A DNA stretch of 64,000 bases, taken from the NCBI RefSeq assembly GCF_019090165.1, contig NZ_JAHRIB010000023.1:96747-160746 (forward strand). Direction: 5' to 3'. Below, in pieces: positions 41,360-50,264 of this stretch. The translations under genes were made by a program, and so were the position numbers. The number at the start of each line of letters is the position of its first letter. Position 1 is the stretch's first letter. This DNA is from Streptomyces sp. BV286. GTDB lineage: Bacteria > Actinomycetota > Actinomycetes > Streptomycetales > Streptomycetaceae. The notes under the pieces are model-generated. The model did not search any database. It was given only the letters and a program-made list of their open reading frames with translations, and was not told the origin of the DNA.

Positions 41360-42788
41360 CGAGGTACGCCTCCAGGCCGTGACGGCCGCCCTCGCGGCCG
41401 TAGCCCGACTCCTTGTAGCCGCCGAACGGCGAGGTCGGGTCGAACTTGTTGAACGTGTTGGACCAGACGACACCCGCGCGCAGCTTGTTCGCGACCGCCA
41501 GGATCCGGGAACCCTTCTCGGTCCAGATGCCCGCCGACAGGCCGTACTGGCTGTTGTTGGCCTTCGCGACCGCCTCGTCCGGCGTCCGGAAGGTCAGGAC
41601 GGACAGCACCGGGCCGAAGATCTCGTCGCGGGCGACGGTGTGCGCCTGGGTGACGTTCGTGAAGAGCGTCGGGGCGAACCAGTATCCGGAGGACGGCAGT
41701 TCGCAGGACGGGGACCAGCGCTCGGCGCCCTCGGCCTCGCCGCGCTCGACGAGTGTGGTGATGCGTGAGAGCTGCTCGGCCGAGTTGATCGCGCCGATGT
41801 CGGTGTTCTTGTCGAGCGGGTCGCCCAGGCGCAGGGTCGAGAGCCTGCGCTTGAGGGAGTCCAGCAGCTCGTCCTGGATCGACTCCTGGACCAGGAGGCG
41901 GGAGCCTGCGCAGCAGACCTGGCCCTGGTTGAAGAAGATGCCCGTGACGATGCCCTCGACGGCCTGGTCGATGGGCGCGTCGTCGAAGACGATGTTCGCG
42001 CCCTTGCCGCCGAGTTCGAGCGTGACCTTCTTCCGCGTGCCGGCCACCTGGCGTGCGATGGCCTTGCCGACCGCGGTCGAACCGGTGAAGGCCACCTTGT
42101 TCACGTCGGGGTGCTCGACGAGGGCCGCGCCCGCGTCCCCGTATCCGGGAAGGATGTTGACGACGCCCCTGGGCAGGCCCGCCTGGCGGCAGATGTCCGC
42201 GAAGAACAGCGCCGACAGGGGAGTGGTCTCCGCGGGCTTCAGGACGACCGTGTTGCCCGTCGCGAGCGCCGGGGCGATCTTCCACGCCAGCATCAGGAGC
42301 GGGAAGTTCCAGGGGATGACCTGGCCCGCGACGCCGAGGGGCGCGGGGTTCGTGCCGAAGCCCGCGTGGTCGAGCTTGTCGGCCCAGCCCGCGTAGTAGA
42401 AGAAGTGCGCGGCCACCAGGGGGAGGTCCGCGTCGCGCGTCTCCTTGATGGGCTTCCCGTTGTCCAGGGTCTCCAGGACGGCCAGTTCGCGGCTGCGCTC
42501 CTGGATGATCCGGGCGATGCGGAAGAGGTACTTGGCGCGCTCGGAGCCGGGCAGCGCGGACCACTTCCCGAAGGCCGTGCGGGCGGCCTTCACCGCACGG
42601 TCGACGTCCTCGGCGCCCGCCTGGGCGACCTCGGAGAGGACCTCCTCGGTGGACGGCGAGACGGTCTTGAAGACCCTGCCGTCCGCCGCCTCCACGAACT
42701 CGCCGTCGATGAACAGGCCGTAGGAAGGGGCGATGTCGACGACCGACCGCGACTCGGGAGCCGGTGCGTACTCAAATACGGAAGCCAT
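41352..42788 (-). CDS. Aldehyde dehydrogenase, probable acetaldehyde oxidation in deoxynucleoside catabolism
   Basis: 478 aa, complete NAD(P)-dependent ALDH: YGLFIDGEFVEAADGRVF, PWNFPLLMLAWKIAPALA, FTGSTAVGKAIA, LELGGKGANIVFDD (catalytic Glu) and FNQGQVCCAGSRLL (catalytic Cys). It starts 5 bp after the deoC stop on the same strand and overlaps the next gene by 8 bp. DeoC releases acetaldehyde, so oxidation to acetate here is the natural role; that is inference from the operon. The C-terminal KFDPTSPFGGYKESGYGREG is standard. Confidence 0.9.
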   Translation of the reverse strand: MASVFEYAPAPESRSVVDIAPSYGLFIDGEFVEAADGRVFKTVSPSTEEVLSEVAQAGAEDVDRAVKAARTAFGKWSALPGSERAKYLFRIARIIQERSRELAVLETLDNGKPIKETRDADLPLVAAHFFYYAGWADKLDHAGFGTNPAPLGVAGQVIPWNFPLLMLAWKIAPALATGNTVVLKPAETTPLSALFFADICRQAGLPRGVVNILPGYGDAGAALVEHPDVNKVAFTGSTAVGKAIARQVAGTRKKVTLELGGKGANIVFDDAPIDQAVEGIVTGIFFNQGQVCCAGSRLLVQESIQDELLDSLKRRLSTLRLGDPLDKNTDIGAINSAEQLSRITTLVERGEAEGAERWSPSCELPSSGYWFAPTLFTNVTQAHTVARDEIFGPVLSVLTFRTPDEAVAKANNSQYGLSAGIWTEKGSRILAVANKLRAGVVWSNTFNKFDPTSPFGGYKESGYGREGGRHGLEAYLDV

Positions 42789-42793
42789 GGTGA

Positions 42794-43783
42794 TCAGTCC
42801 ACCGTCACGTAGTCGGGGCCGGAGTAGCGGCCGGTGGCCAGCTTCTGACGCTGCATCAGCAGGTCGTTCAGGAGCGAGGACGCGCCGAAGCGGAACCAGT
42901 GGTTGTCCAGCCAGTCCTCGCCCGCGGTCTCCTTGACCAGGACCAGGAACTTGACGGCGTCCTTCGTGGTGCGGATGCCGCCGGCCGGCTTCACGCCGAC
43001 CTGGACGCCGGTCTGCGCGCGGAAGTCGCGGACGGCCTCCAGCATGAGCAGGGTGTTCGCGGGCGTGGCGTTGACCGCGACCTTGCCCGTCGACGTCTTG
43101 ATGAAGTCCGCGCCCGCCAGCATGCCGAGCCAGCTCGCACGCCGGATGTTGTCGTACGTCGACAGCTCGCCGGTCTCGAAGATGACCTTCAGGCGGGCGG
43201 CGCCCGAGGCCTCCTTCACGGCGACGATCTCGTCGTACACCTTCGCGTAGTGGCCCGCGAGGAACGCCCCGCGGTCGATGACCATGTCGATCTCGTCGGC
43301 GCCCGCGGCGACCGCGTCCCGCACGTCGGCGAGCTTCACGTCGAGCGCGGCGCGGCCGGCCGGGAAGGCGGTCGCGACGGAGGCGACCTTCACGCCGGAA
43401 CCGGCGACGGCCTCCTTCGCGGTGGTCACCATGTCGGGGTAGACGCAGACGGCGGCGGTGGTCGGGGCCGTGCGGTCCGTGGGGTCCGGGTGGACGGCCT
43501 TGACGCCGAGCGCCCGGACCTTGCCCGGGGTGTCCGCGCCTTCCAGCGTCGTCAGGTCGACCATCGAGATGGCGAGGTCGATGGCGTACGCCTTGGCGGT
43601 CGTCTTGATCGAACGGGTGCCGAGCGAGGCGGCGCGCGCCTCCAGGCCGACCGTGTCGACGCCGGGCAGCCCGTGGAGGAAGCGGCGCAGCGTGCTGTCC
43701 GACGCGGCCACGTCCGTGAGTGCGTGAGCGCTGGGTGTACCTCCCGCGCGTTCAGCGGCGGCGGAGGTTGCAGTGGTGGGCAT
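42794..43783 (-). CDS. deoC: Deoxyribose-phosphate aldolase
   Basis: 329 aa, DERA with an N-terminal extension common in actinomycetes. The Schiff-base Lys lies in AGADFIKTSTGKVAV. Other active-site motifs are KVIFETGELSTYDNI, VGVKPAGGIRTTKDA and EIDMVIDRGAFLAGH. It cleaves 2-deoxyribose-5-phosphate to acetaldehyde and glyceraldehyde-3-phosphate. ATG 43783; no Shine-Dalgarno is evident, and the promoter's TATGCT box 12 bp away implies a very short leader. First gene of the deoC-ALDH-ALDH operon, under operator E. A longer frame upstream is shadow. Confidence 0.93.
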   Translation of the reverse strand: MPTTATSAAAERAGGTPSAHALTDVAASDSTLRRFLHGLPGVDTVGLEARAASLGTRSIKTTAKAYAIDLAISMVDLTTLEGADTPGKVRALGVKAVHPDPTDRTAPTTAAVCVYPDMVTTAKEAVAGSGVKVASVATAFPAGRAALDVKLADVRDAVAAGADEIDMVIDRGAFLAGHYAKVYDEIVAVKEASGAARLKVIFETGELSTYDNIRRASWLGMLAGADFIKTSTGKVAVNATPANTLLMLEAVRDFRAQTGVQVGVKPAGGIRTTKDAVKFLVLVKETAGEDWLDNHWFRFGASSLLNDLLMQRQKLATGRYSGPDYVTVD

Positions 43784-43795
43784 GGTCACCAGACG

Positions 43796-43824
43796 AGCAT
43801 ATCTACGCGCGTAGCGGCTGTACA
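43796..43824 (-). promoter_or_regulatory. Nucleoside-regulon operator E and deoC promoter
   Basis: Perfect CTACGCGCGTAG at 43803-43814. On the minus strand it is followed directly by TATGCT (43801-43796), with a TGTACA -35 (43824-43819) at 17-bp spacing. The palindrome therefore fills most of the spacer between -35 and -10. Confidence 0.72.
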
Positions 43825-43969
43825 GCCCCGGTGCTCGTCCCGCTGTCCCGCCTTTCCGCCCCGCCTTTCCGCCCCTCCTTCCTCCCGGCGGCGGCCCGCA
43901 GCCCGGCGTACGACCCCTGCGGGGCACCGCCCACGAGCGCGTCCGACGGCGTCGGGCAGAATCGGCACC

Positions 43970-44623
43970 ATGACGACCCCGGACCACCAGCCACCCGCAC
44001 CGGAAACACCGGAACCCCAGTTCAAGGACCGGGTCTACCGGTCGCCCTCCGGCGTCGCGGGCGGTGTGCTGCTGCTCGCGATCGCGGGCTGGCTCGGCAT
44101 CGACGCGCTGGTCACGGGCGAGGGCCGGGCGCCGTGGCTGGCGCTGGCCACGCTGCTCCTGCTCGTCCCGCTGGTCGCCGCCTTCACGCTGCGCCCGGCC
44201 GTGTACGCGAACGAACAGCGGCTGCGCATCCGTAACCCCTTCCGGGTGATCGTCATGCCCTGGGGGACGGTCGAGGCGTTCAGGTCCGGCTACTCGAACG
44301 AGGTGCTCGACACGGCCGGCACCAAGTACCAGGTGTGGGCCGTGCCGGTCTCCCTGCGCGCCCGCAAGAGGGCGGCCCGCAAGGAGGCCAGGGGTGACGC
44401 GGCGGCCACCCGCGGCGGACGGCCCCGCCACCCCTCACCCGCGCACGACGGGCCCGTACGCGCCCAGAGCGACCAGACCATGCACGAGCTGCGCGAGCTG
44501 ATGGACGCCCGCGGCAAGGATCCGCGGGCCCAGGGAGAGGTGTCGGTGCGGTGGGCCTACGAGGTCGTGGGACCCGCCGCGGCCGGAGCCGTGCTGCTGG
44601 CGATCCTGCTGGCCGTGGGCTGA
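43970..44623 (+). CDS. PH-domain membrane protein
   Basis: 217 aa with two N-terminal helices (VAGGVLLLAIAGWLGIDALV, WLALATLLLLVPLVAAFTL), a bacterial PH-like domain (VYANEQRLRIRNPFRVIVMP, WGTVEAFRSGYSNEV), a Lys/Arg-rich loop and a C-terminal helix (GAVLLAILLAV). Function unassigned; such proteins are membrane-anchored and may bind lipid or protein. ATG 43970. Followed, after 225 bp, by a second PH-type membrane protein on the same strand. The gene is divergent from deoC but has no Shine-Dalgarno as strong as its neighbours. Confidence 0.75.
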   Translation: MTTPDHQPPAPETPEPQFKDRVYRSPSGVAGGVLLLAIAGWLGIDALVTGEGRAPWLALATLLLLVPLVAAFTLRPAVYANEQRLRIRNPFRVIVMPWGTVEAFRSGYSNEVLDTAGTKYQVWAVPVSLRARKRAARKEARGDAAATRGGRPRHPSPAHDGPVRAQSDQTMHELRELMDARGKDPRAQGEVSVRWAYEVVGPAAAGAVLLAILLAVG

Positions 44624-44848
44624 CCCCGGGCCCCGCTCCGCACCACCGGGAAACGCGCGCCGGCGGCGGGACGTCCCGGGGATCGACGCGCCGGGCTTGA
44701 GGCGATGGGCACGTTCGGCCGTACGAGAGGGTGGCACCTCCGTCGGGGCAGGGGCGTCCGCCGGTCGGGGCGGCGCGTTTCGGTCGCTACTGTCACCAGT
44801 GCCGCGCCGGTGCCGCCACCGGCGTTCCCACGCGATCCAGGAGTGCAT

Positions 44849-46522
44849 GTGTCGTACGACGAGCCGCTGCGGCTGCCCGCGGCAGCGATACCCGACGACT
44901 GCCGGGACTGGACGTCCGGGCGGGCGGCGGGCTGGTCGGCCGCGCTCCCGCCGCGCTGGACGTTCCTGCGGGTGCGCAGGTCGATCGCCGGCGCCGTGAC
45001 CACCCTCGCGTTCTGCGCGGGCGCCTGGGCCGCGATGCTCGGCGGACTGTGGCCGTTCGTCGCGGCGGGCTTCGCGGTGTACGTCCTGTGGGTGCTCGCG
45101 CGGCCCGAACTGGTCTGGGCCGGAGCGCCCGCGCTGCTCCTCGCGCTCGCGCTGGAGGCACCGTCGCAGCCGTGGGTCGTGACCGCCGTCGTGGCGTTCG
45201 TCGTGGTGGTCTCCTGGGCCGTCGTCGCCGTACGCCTGCGGGCCCGCGGCGCACAGATCGACCAGGCGCTGGACGCCGCCGAAGACGGCACGGCGCGGAC
45301 TCCTGACGCGGACGCGAAGGTGCTGCGCGGCCGCTTCCTGCTCCCGCTCGGCGTCGTCGTGCTCGCGCTCGGAGTGCTCACCGGCGCCACCGCCGGGCTG
45401 TGGGGCACGGGCGACGACCGCCGGGTCTCCTGGGTCCTGGCCTTCTACCTGGCAGGGCTCGGCGTGACCGCCATCGCCTCGGCGTGGCTCGGCCGCCGCC
45501 GGGCCGTCGCGCTGCGGCGAACCCCCGCACCCGTCCTGCGCGTCCTCGTACGCGACGACGCGCAGGGCACCACGGAGGTGTACGCGTCGGACGACCTCGC
45601 GGCGCTCCGGCCGCTGTTCACCGTGGACCTGACGTCGTACGACGGTGACGAGGAGGAGGACGACGACGCCGCCGACGGCGACGACGGACCGGACGCCGCC
45701 GGCGAGGAGGCCGACGAGGAACTGGAGCGGCTCCTCGACGCGGCCGACGACGACACCCCCGGCCCGGTCCGCGAGGCCGTCCTCTACGGCGCCCCCTTCG
45801 ACGGCGCCGAGGTCGTGGTCCTCAGCGCCGACGAGGACCCCGACCAGCCGCCGCTGGCGGAGTGGTCGGCGGGAGGGGTCCGGCCCCTGTCGCCGGGCGC
45901 CGGCGCCCGGCGCATCGCCAAGGAGAAGGCCCGCGAGGAGCAGAGCCGCCAACTGGCCGAGCAGGCGAGGGAGTCGGTCGTGGACCGCGTCCCCGCCCCG
46001 GTGCGCCGCTGGCGTGCGGGCTGGCTGGACTGGGTGGCCGCCGCGCTGCTCGTGCAGTGGGGCGGCTGGCTCGCCTGGTCCGGCATCACCGGGTCGGAGC
46101 TGTCGCTCTGGAAGCTGGCCCTCGTCGTCGCGCTCGGCCTCTACGGGGCCGTCCGCGTCCCCGTGAAGCTCGCCTGGCGCATCACGGCGGACCGCTCGGG
46201 CCTGTGGGTCACCGGACTGGGCGGCCCCCGGCACGTGCCCTGGGACGACATCCGCTCCGTCCGCCGCCGGTCCTTCGAGCTGAAGCTCCGCTGGCGGGAC
46301 GACGACTGGTCGGTCGCGGCGCCGCGCTGGGCCTGGTTCGAGCGACGCCAGGGCCTGGTCCACCCGTACGACGCGATGGCGGCCGAGCTGTCGGCCATGC
46401 GCACGGACCCCGCGCTGCGGCCCACCGGCGAGAGCACCGTCCCCGAACGCGGCCGCCCGCTCTGGCCGCTGGCCGTGGTGCTGGCCCTGGTGTGGGCGGC
46501 GTTGCTGGTCGTGCTGGGCTGA
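44849..46522 (+). CDS. Large PH-domain membrane protein with acidic loop
   Basis: 557 aa. Four to six helices in the first 230 residues, then a cytoplasmic middle with an extremely acidic run (about 266-300, nearly all Asp/Glu/Ala/Gly), a coiled Arg/Lys/Glu segment (AKEKAREEQSRQLAEQARES), two more helices, and a C-terminal PH-like domain (WRITADRSGLWVTGLGGPRH, VPWDDIRSVRRRSFELKLRW). GTG 44849 has AGGAG 5 bp upstream; the frame to 44705 is less likely. No family beyond PH-type is recognised. It pairs with the similar 217-aa protein before it. Confidence 0.7.
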   Translation: MSYDEPLRLPAAAIPDDCRDWTSGRAAGWSAALPPRWTFLRVRRSIAGAVTTLAFCAGAWAAMLGGLWPFVAAGFAVYVLWVLARPELVWAGAPALLLALALEAPSQPWVVTAVVAFVVVVSWAVVAVRLRARGAQIDQALDAAEDGTARTPDADAKVLRGRFLLPLGVVVLALGVLTGATAGLWGTGDDRRVSWVLAFYLAGLGVTAIASAWLGRRRAVALRRTPAPVLRVLVRDDAQGTTEVYASDDLAALRPLFTVDLTSYDGDEEEDDDAADGDDGPDAAGEEADEELERLLDAADDDTPGPVREAVLYGAPFDGAEVVVLSADEDPDQPPLAEWSAGGVRPLSPGAGARRIAKEKAREEQSRQLAEQARESVVDRVPAPVRRWRAGWLDWVAAALLVQWGGWLAWSGITGSELSLWKLALVVALGLYGAVRVPVKLAWRITADRSGLWVTGLGGPRHVPWDDIRSVRRRSFELKLRWRDDDWSVAAPRWAWFERRQGLVHPYDAMAAELSAMRTDPALRPTGESTVPERGRPLWPLAVVLALVWAALLVVLG

Positions 46523-46677
46523 CGGGCCCCGGTCCGGGCGCGTTCCCGGGTCACGAGCGGTCTGCCGGCATCGGTCGGCGGGCCGCCGCGGAAGTCGCTC
46601 ATGCGCGGCGGGCAACCCGAGAGGGGACCGGCGGCGACCAGGAGGTGAAATCCCGTCCCCCACCAAGGGAGTTCACC

Positions 46678-47529
46678 GTGCACAGACTCTTGGCGCGTCT
46701 GGCCACCCTGCTCGCCGCCCTGATCGCCCTGGTCGTCGCCCCCACCACGACGGCGTCCCCGGCGCAGGCCGCCGAGGAGTGGAACCCGCCCGCGAACCTG
46801 GTACAGCCGCTGGGCGAGGTGTGGAACCACGTCTCGTCGACCTACCCGAACCTCTACGGCTTCCGCAACTACGGCTGGGACCAGGTCATGGCCAACCGGG
46901 GAAGCGTCAACTACTGCGTGCGCTGGGAGTCCGACGCCCCGGTCAGCGCGGCCCTGCGCGACCGGGTCCACACCGCGCTGAAGAAGCAGTTCGGCAAGTG
47001 GATGTCCGCCATGGTCGAGAACGGCAAGGGCCACAACGCCTGGCCGTACACCGACGTGCCGGTCAACATCGTCGGCTGGGCGGTGAAGAACCGCTCCACA
47101 CTCCAGTGGACCGACAACTCCGTCGACATCTACGCCGGAAACCTCGACGGCGCAGGCGCCCCGCAGTGCGCACCCGACTGCGGCCGCTTCTTCCACCAGG
47201 ACGGCAACTACTCCCGCTGTCCGGGCGGCGCGGCCCGCCACTACGACCAGTCCCTCTGGCTCACCAAGGGCTTCCAGGGCGGCGCGGGCGGCGACTGGGG
47301 CCAGCGCGTCGGCCAGGAGTACTTCACGAACGCCCTGGCGCAGGAGAACATCCACATCTACCTGCACGAGGTCGGCCACACCTTCGGGCTGGACGACTTC
47401 TACGACTGGTCCCCGACCGGCCAGTGCTGCTTCCTCATGAAGGCGGGCAGCGCCGCCCAGATCACCGAGTTCGACAAGTGGATGTTCCGGGACTTCTGGC
47501 GCCACCTGAAGAGCCGGTACGGCCTCTGA
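46678..47529 (+). CDS. Secreted zinc metalloprotease-like protein (HExxHxxGxxD)
   Basis: 283 aa with a Sec signal (LLARLATLLAALIALVVAPT, cleavage near AQA-AE, residue 31). The mature domain contains the zincin motif HEVGHTFGLDDFYDW (third ligand Asp, or Met-turn region CCFLMKAG following), and six Cys that may form disulfides (CVRW, APQCAPDCGR, SRCPG, GQCCF). Homologous in type to cellulose-binding/streptomyces secreted peptidases of unknown target. GTG 46678 follows AAGGGAG. It probably acts outside the cell as a peptidase. Exact specificity unknown. Followed by a terminator. Confidence 0.8.
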   Translation: MHRLLARLATLLAALIALVVAPTTTASPAQAAEEWNPPANLVQPLGEVWNHVSSTYPNLYGFRNYGWDQVMANRGSVNYCVRWESDAPVSAALRDRVHTALKKQFGKWMSAMVENGKGHNAWPYTDVPVNIVGWAVKNRSTLQWTDNSVDIYAGNLDGAGAPQCAPDCGRFFHQDGNYSRCPGGAARHYDQSLWLTKGFQGGAGGDWGQRVGQEYFTNALAQENIHIYLHEVGHTFGLDDFYDWSPTGQCCFLMKAGSAAQITEFDKWMFRDFWRHLKSRYGL

Positions 47530-47580
47530 CGGCCGTCCCCCGGCAGGCGGCCGGGGACCGTCCCGGACCGGAGGTACCGG

Positions 47581-47606
47581 CGGGTGTCCGCGGCGGCGGA
47601 CACCCG
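47581..47606. terminator. Bidirectional terminator between protease and phosphosugar mutase
   Basis: Perfect 11-bp stem CGGGTGTCCGC/GCGGACACCCG with a 4-nt loop, between convergent genes. Confidence 0.75.
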
Positions 47607-47632
47607 TCGGGCCCCTCGGGTGACGCCGGCCG

Positions 47633-49267
47633 TCAGATGCCCGCCGCCGCCGACAGGTCCCGCTTGACCGCCGCCAGCAGCTCCGCCGCCTTCGCGCGCG
47701 CCGCCGGAAGGCCCTCGTGGGTGCTCACCGGCACCACGACCTCCAGGTAGCACTTCAGCTTCGGCTCCGTACCGCTGGGGCGGACGATGACGCGGGCGCC
47801 GTCCAGCGTGTAGCGCAGCCCGTCCGTGGGCGGCAGCCTGTCCGTCCCGAGGGTGAGGTCCTCGGAGCGGGTGACGGGCAGACCCGCGAGCCGCGTCGGG
47901 GGCTGTTCGCGCAGGCGGCGCATCGCGTCCGTGATCAGCGACAGGTCGTCCACCCGGACCGCGAGCTGGTCGGTGGCGTGCAGACCGTGCTCCACGGCGA
48001 GGTCGTCCAGGAGGTCGAGGAGCGAGCGGCCGTCCGCCTTGAGCTCGGAGGCCAGCTCCGTGATCAGGAGGGCCGCCGTGATGCCGTCCTTGTCCCGTAC
48101 GCCCTCGGGGTCGACGCAGTAGCCCAGCGCCTCCTCGTAGCCGTACCGCAGGCCCTCCACCCGGGCGATCCACTTGAAGCCCGTCAGGGTCTCCTCGTAC
48201 GGCAGACCCGCCTTCCCGGCGATCCGGCCGAGGAGGGACGACGAGACGATCGACTCCGCGAAGGTGCCCCGCACGCCCCGGCGGACCAGGTGCGCCGCGA
48301 GGAGGGCGCCCACCTCGTCGCCGCGCAGCATGCGCCAGTCCCCGGCGCCGTCCTTGACGGCCGCGGCGCAGCGGTCCGCGTCGGGGTCGTTCGCGATGAT
48401 CAGGTCGGGGTCGGTCTCGCGGGCCTTCGCGAAGGCCAGGTCCATCGCGCCCGGCTCCTCCGGGTTCGGGAACGCGACCGTGGGGAAGTCCGGGTCCGGC
48501 TCGGCCTGCTCGGCCACGAGGACCGGCGCGGGGAAACCGGCCCGCGCGAACGCCGCGAGCAGGGTCTCCTTGCCGACGCCGTGCATCGCCGTGTAGACGG
48601 TGCGTGCGATCCGGGGCGAGCCGGGGGCCAGCACCTCGTCCGTGCGGGCCAGGTAGGCGTTCAGGACGCCGTCGTCGAGGGTCTCCCAGCCGGAGTCCGG
48701 GCGCGGGACGTCGGCGAGGCGCGCCACCGCGGCGATCTCGGCGGCGATCCCGGCGTCCGCCGGGGGGACGATCTGGGACCCGTCGCCGAGGTAGACCTTG
48801 TAGCCGTTGTCGCGCGGGGGGTTGTGGCTGGCCGTCACCTCGACGCCCGCCACCGCGCCCAGATGCCGTATGGCGTACGCGAGGACGGGGGTCGGGAGGG
48901 GCCGGGGGAGTACGGCGGCGCGCAGGCCGGCGCCCGTCATGACCGCGGCGGTGTCGCGCGCGAAGTCGGCGGACTTGTGGCGGGCGTCGTAGCCGATGAC
49001 GACCAGGCCGCCCGTCTGTCCCTTCGCCTTCAGGTACGCGGCGAGACCGGCGGCGGCGCGGATGACGACCGAGCGGTTCATGCGCATCGGGCCGGCGCCC
49101 AGTTCGCCGCGCAGGCCCGCCGTGCCGAACTGGAGGGTGCCGCTGAAGCGTGCGGTGAGCTCCGCGGTGTCCTCGGCGTCGATGAGCTTGGCGAGTTCCT
49201 CACGGGTGTCCGCGTCGGGGTCCTCGGCGAGCCATGCCTCGGCCTGCGCGATGAGTTCGTCCTGCAC
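47633..49267 (-). CDS. Phosphohexomutase/phosphopentomutase family enzyme
   Basis: 544 aa, alpha-D-phosphohexomutase superfamily: TLQFGTAGLRGELGAGPMRM, phosphoserine loop VEVTASHNPPRDNGYK, metal loop NDPDADR, sugar-binding EEALGYCVDPEGVRDKDG and the phosphate-binding RPSGTEPKLK. Annotated as phosphomannomutase by similarity, but enzymes of this length class often act as phosphopentomutase or PGM. Beside purine nucleoside phosphorylase a ribose-1-phosphate to ribose-5-phosphate role is likely, which closes the nucleoside pathway. GTG 49267. It lies 150 bp after the phosphorylase gene, beyond a very large hairpin, so co-transcription would be attenuated. Confidence 0.88.
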   Translation of the reverse strand: MQDELIAQAEAWLAEDPDADTREELAKLIDAEDTAELTARFSGTLQFGTAGLRGELGAGPMRMNRSVVIRAAAGLAAYLKAKGQTGGLVVIGYDARHKSADFARDTAAVMTGAGLRAAVLPRPLPTPVLAYAIRHLGAVAGVEVTASHNPPRDNGYKVYLGDGSQIVPPADAGIAAEIAAVARLADVPRPDSGWETLDDGVLNAYLARTDEVLAPGSPRIARTVYTAMHGVGKETLLAAFARAGFPAPVLVAEQAEPDPDFPTVAFPNPEEPGAMDLAFAKARETDPDLIIANDPDADRCAAAVKDGAGDWRMLRGDEVGALLAAHLVRRGVRGTFAESIVSSSLLGRIAGKAGLPYEETLTGFKWIARVEGLRYGYEEALGYCVDPEGVRDKDGITAALLITELASELKADGRSLLDLLDDLAVEHGLHATDQLAVRVDDLSLITDAMRRLREQPPTRLAGLPVTRSEDLTLGTDRLPPTDGLRYTLDGARVIVRPSGTEPKLKCYLEVVVPVSTHEGLPAARAKAAELLAAVKRDLSAAAGI

Positions 49268-49326
49268 GAGGGTCGACCTCTTTTCGTTCGTCGTACGTGT
49301 GGGTGTACCCCGAGCCCGGAATTCTT

Positions 49327-49412
49327 CGCCCCCGCCGCTCCTGCCCTTCCGTCCCCGGGGGCTGCCGGAGCCCTCGGGGAAGTGACGGGAAGGGGCAGGA
49401 GCGGCGGGGGCG
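49327..49412 (-). terminator. Very long hairpin between purine phosphorylase and mutase genes
   Basis: 20-bp perfect outer stem (49327-49346 with 49393-49412) around an inner stem (TCCCCGGGGGCT/AGCCCTCGGGGA, one mismatch). It starts 5 bp after the phosphorylase stop. Probably a terminator or read-through brake between the two genes. Confidence 0.75.
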
Positions 49413-49417
49413 GAACG

Positions 49418-50248
49418 CTACAGCCGGTCCAGGACCTGGTTGAGGAGCGCTCCCATGTGCGTCGCCGAGTCGCGACCCGCCTGGAGCACCTCCTCGTGGT
49501 TGAGCGGCTCGCCGGTCATACCGGCGGCGAGGTTGGTCACGAGGGAGATCCCGAGCACCTCCGCGCCGGCCTCGCGCGCGGCGATGGCCTCGAGGGTGGT
49601 CGACATCCCGACCAGGTCCGCCCCGATGGCCCGGGCCATGCGGATCTCGGCCGGCGTCTCGTAGTGCGGCCCGGGGAACTGCGCGTACACGCCCTCTTCG
49701 AGCGTCGCGTCGATCTCCTTGCACAGGGCGCGCAGCCGCGGCGAGTACAGGTCCGTCAGGTCGACGAAGTTCGCGCCGACGATCGGGGACGCGGCCGTCA
49801 GGTTGATGTGGTCGCTGATCAGGACGGGCTGCCCGGGGCGCATGCCCTCGCGCAGACCACCGCAGCCGTTGGTCAGCACGATGGTCTTGCAGCCGGCGGC
49901 CACGGCCGTACGGACGCCGTGCGCGACGGCGGCGACCCCGCGGCCCTCGTAGTAGTGGGTGCGGCCCAGGAACACGAGGGCGCGCTTGTCACCGATCTGG
50001 TACGAGCGGACCTTGCCGCCGTGACCCTCGACCGCCGGCGGCGGGAAACCCGGCAGCTCGGTGACCGGGAACTCGGCCGCGGGGTCGCCGAGGGCATCCA
50101 CGGCCGGCGCCCAGCCCGAGCCCATCACGAGGGCGACGTCGTGGGTCTCGGCGCCCGAGAGTTCCCGCAGGCGCACGGCGGCGGCGTCGGCGGCGGAGTA
50201 GGGGTCGCCCTGGATGTCGTCCGGAAGAAGAGATGCGTTCACGCGCAT
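49418..50248 (-). CDS. Purine nucleoside phosphorylase
   Basis: 276 aa (274 if GTG 50242 is used), trimeric high-molecular type (PNP-I): [20 protein letters not shown] (phosphate loop), [54 protein letters not shown] (split: [10 protein letters not shown] and [16 protein letters not shown]) and [13 protein letters not shown]. It converts (deoxy)inosine and (deoxy)guanosine plus phosphate to base and (deoxy)ribose-1-phosphate. No Shine-Dalgarno precedes ATG 50248; the leader is at most about 10 nt from either proposed -10. Under operator F, so co-regulated with add, whose inosine product it uses. Confidence 0.93.
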   Translation of the reverse strand: MRVNASLLPDDIQGDPYSAADAAAVRLRELSGAETHDVALVMGSGWAPAVDALGDPAAEFPVTELPGFPPPAVEGHGGKVRSYQIGDKRALVFLGRTHYYEGRGVAAVAHGVRTAVAAGCKTIVLTNGCGGLREGMRPGQPVLISDHINLTAASPIVGANFVDLTDLYSPRLRALCKEIDATLEEGVYAQFPGPHYETPAEIRMARAIGADLVGMSTTLEAIAAREAGAEVLGISLVTNLAAGMTGEPLNHEEVLQAGRDSATHMGALLNQVLDRL

Positions 50249-50264
50249 GAGGGTAGCCGCTCAG

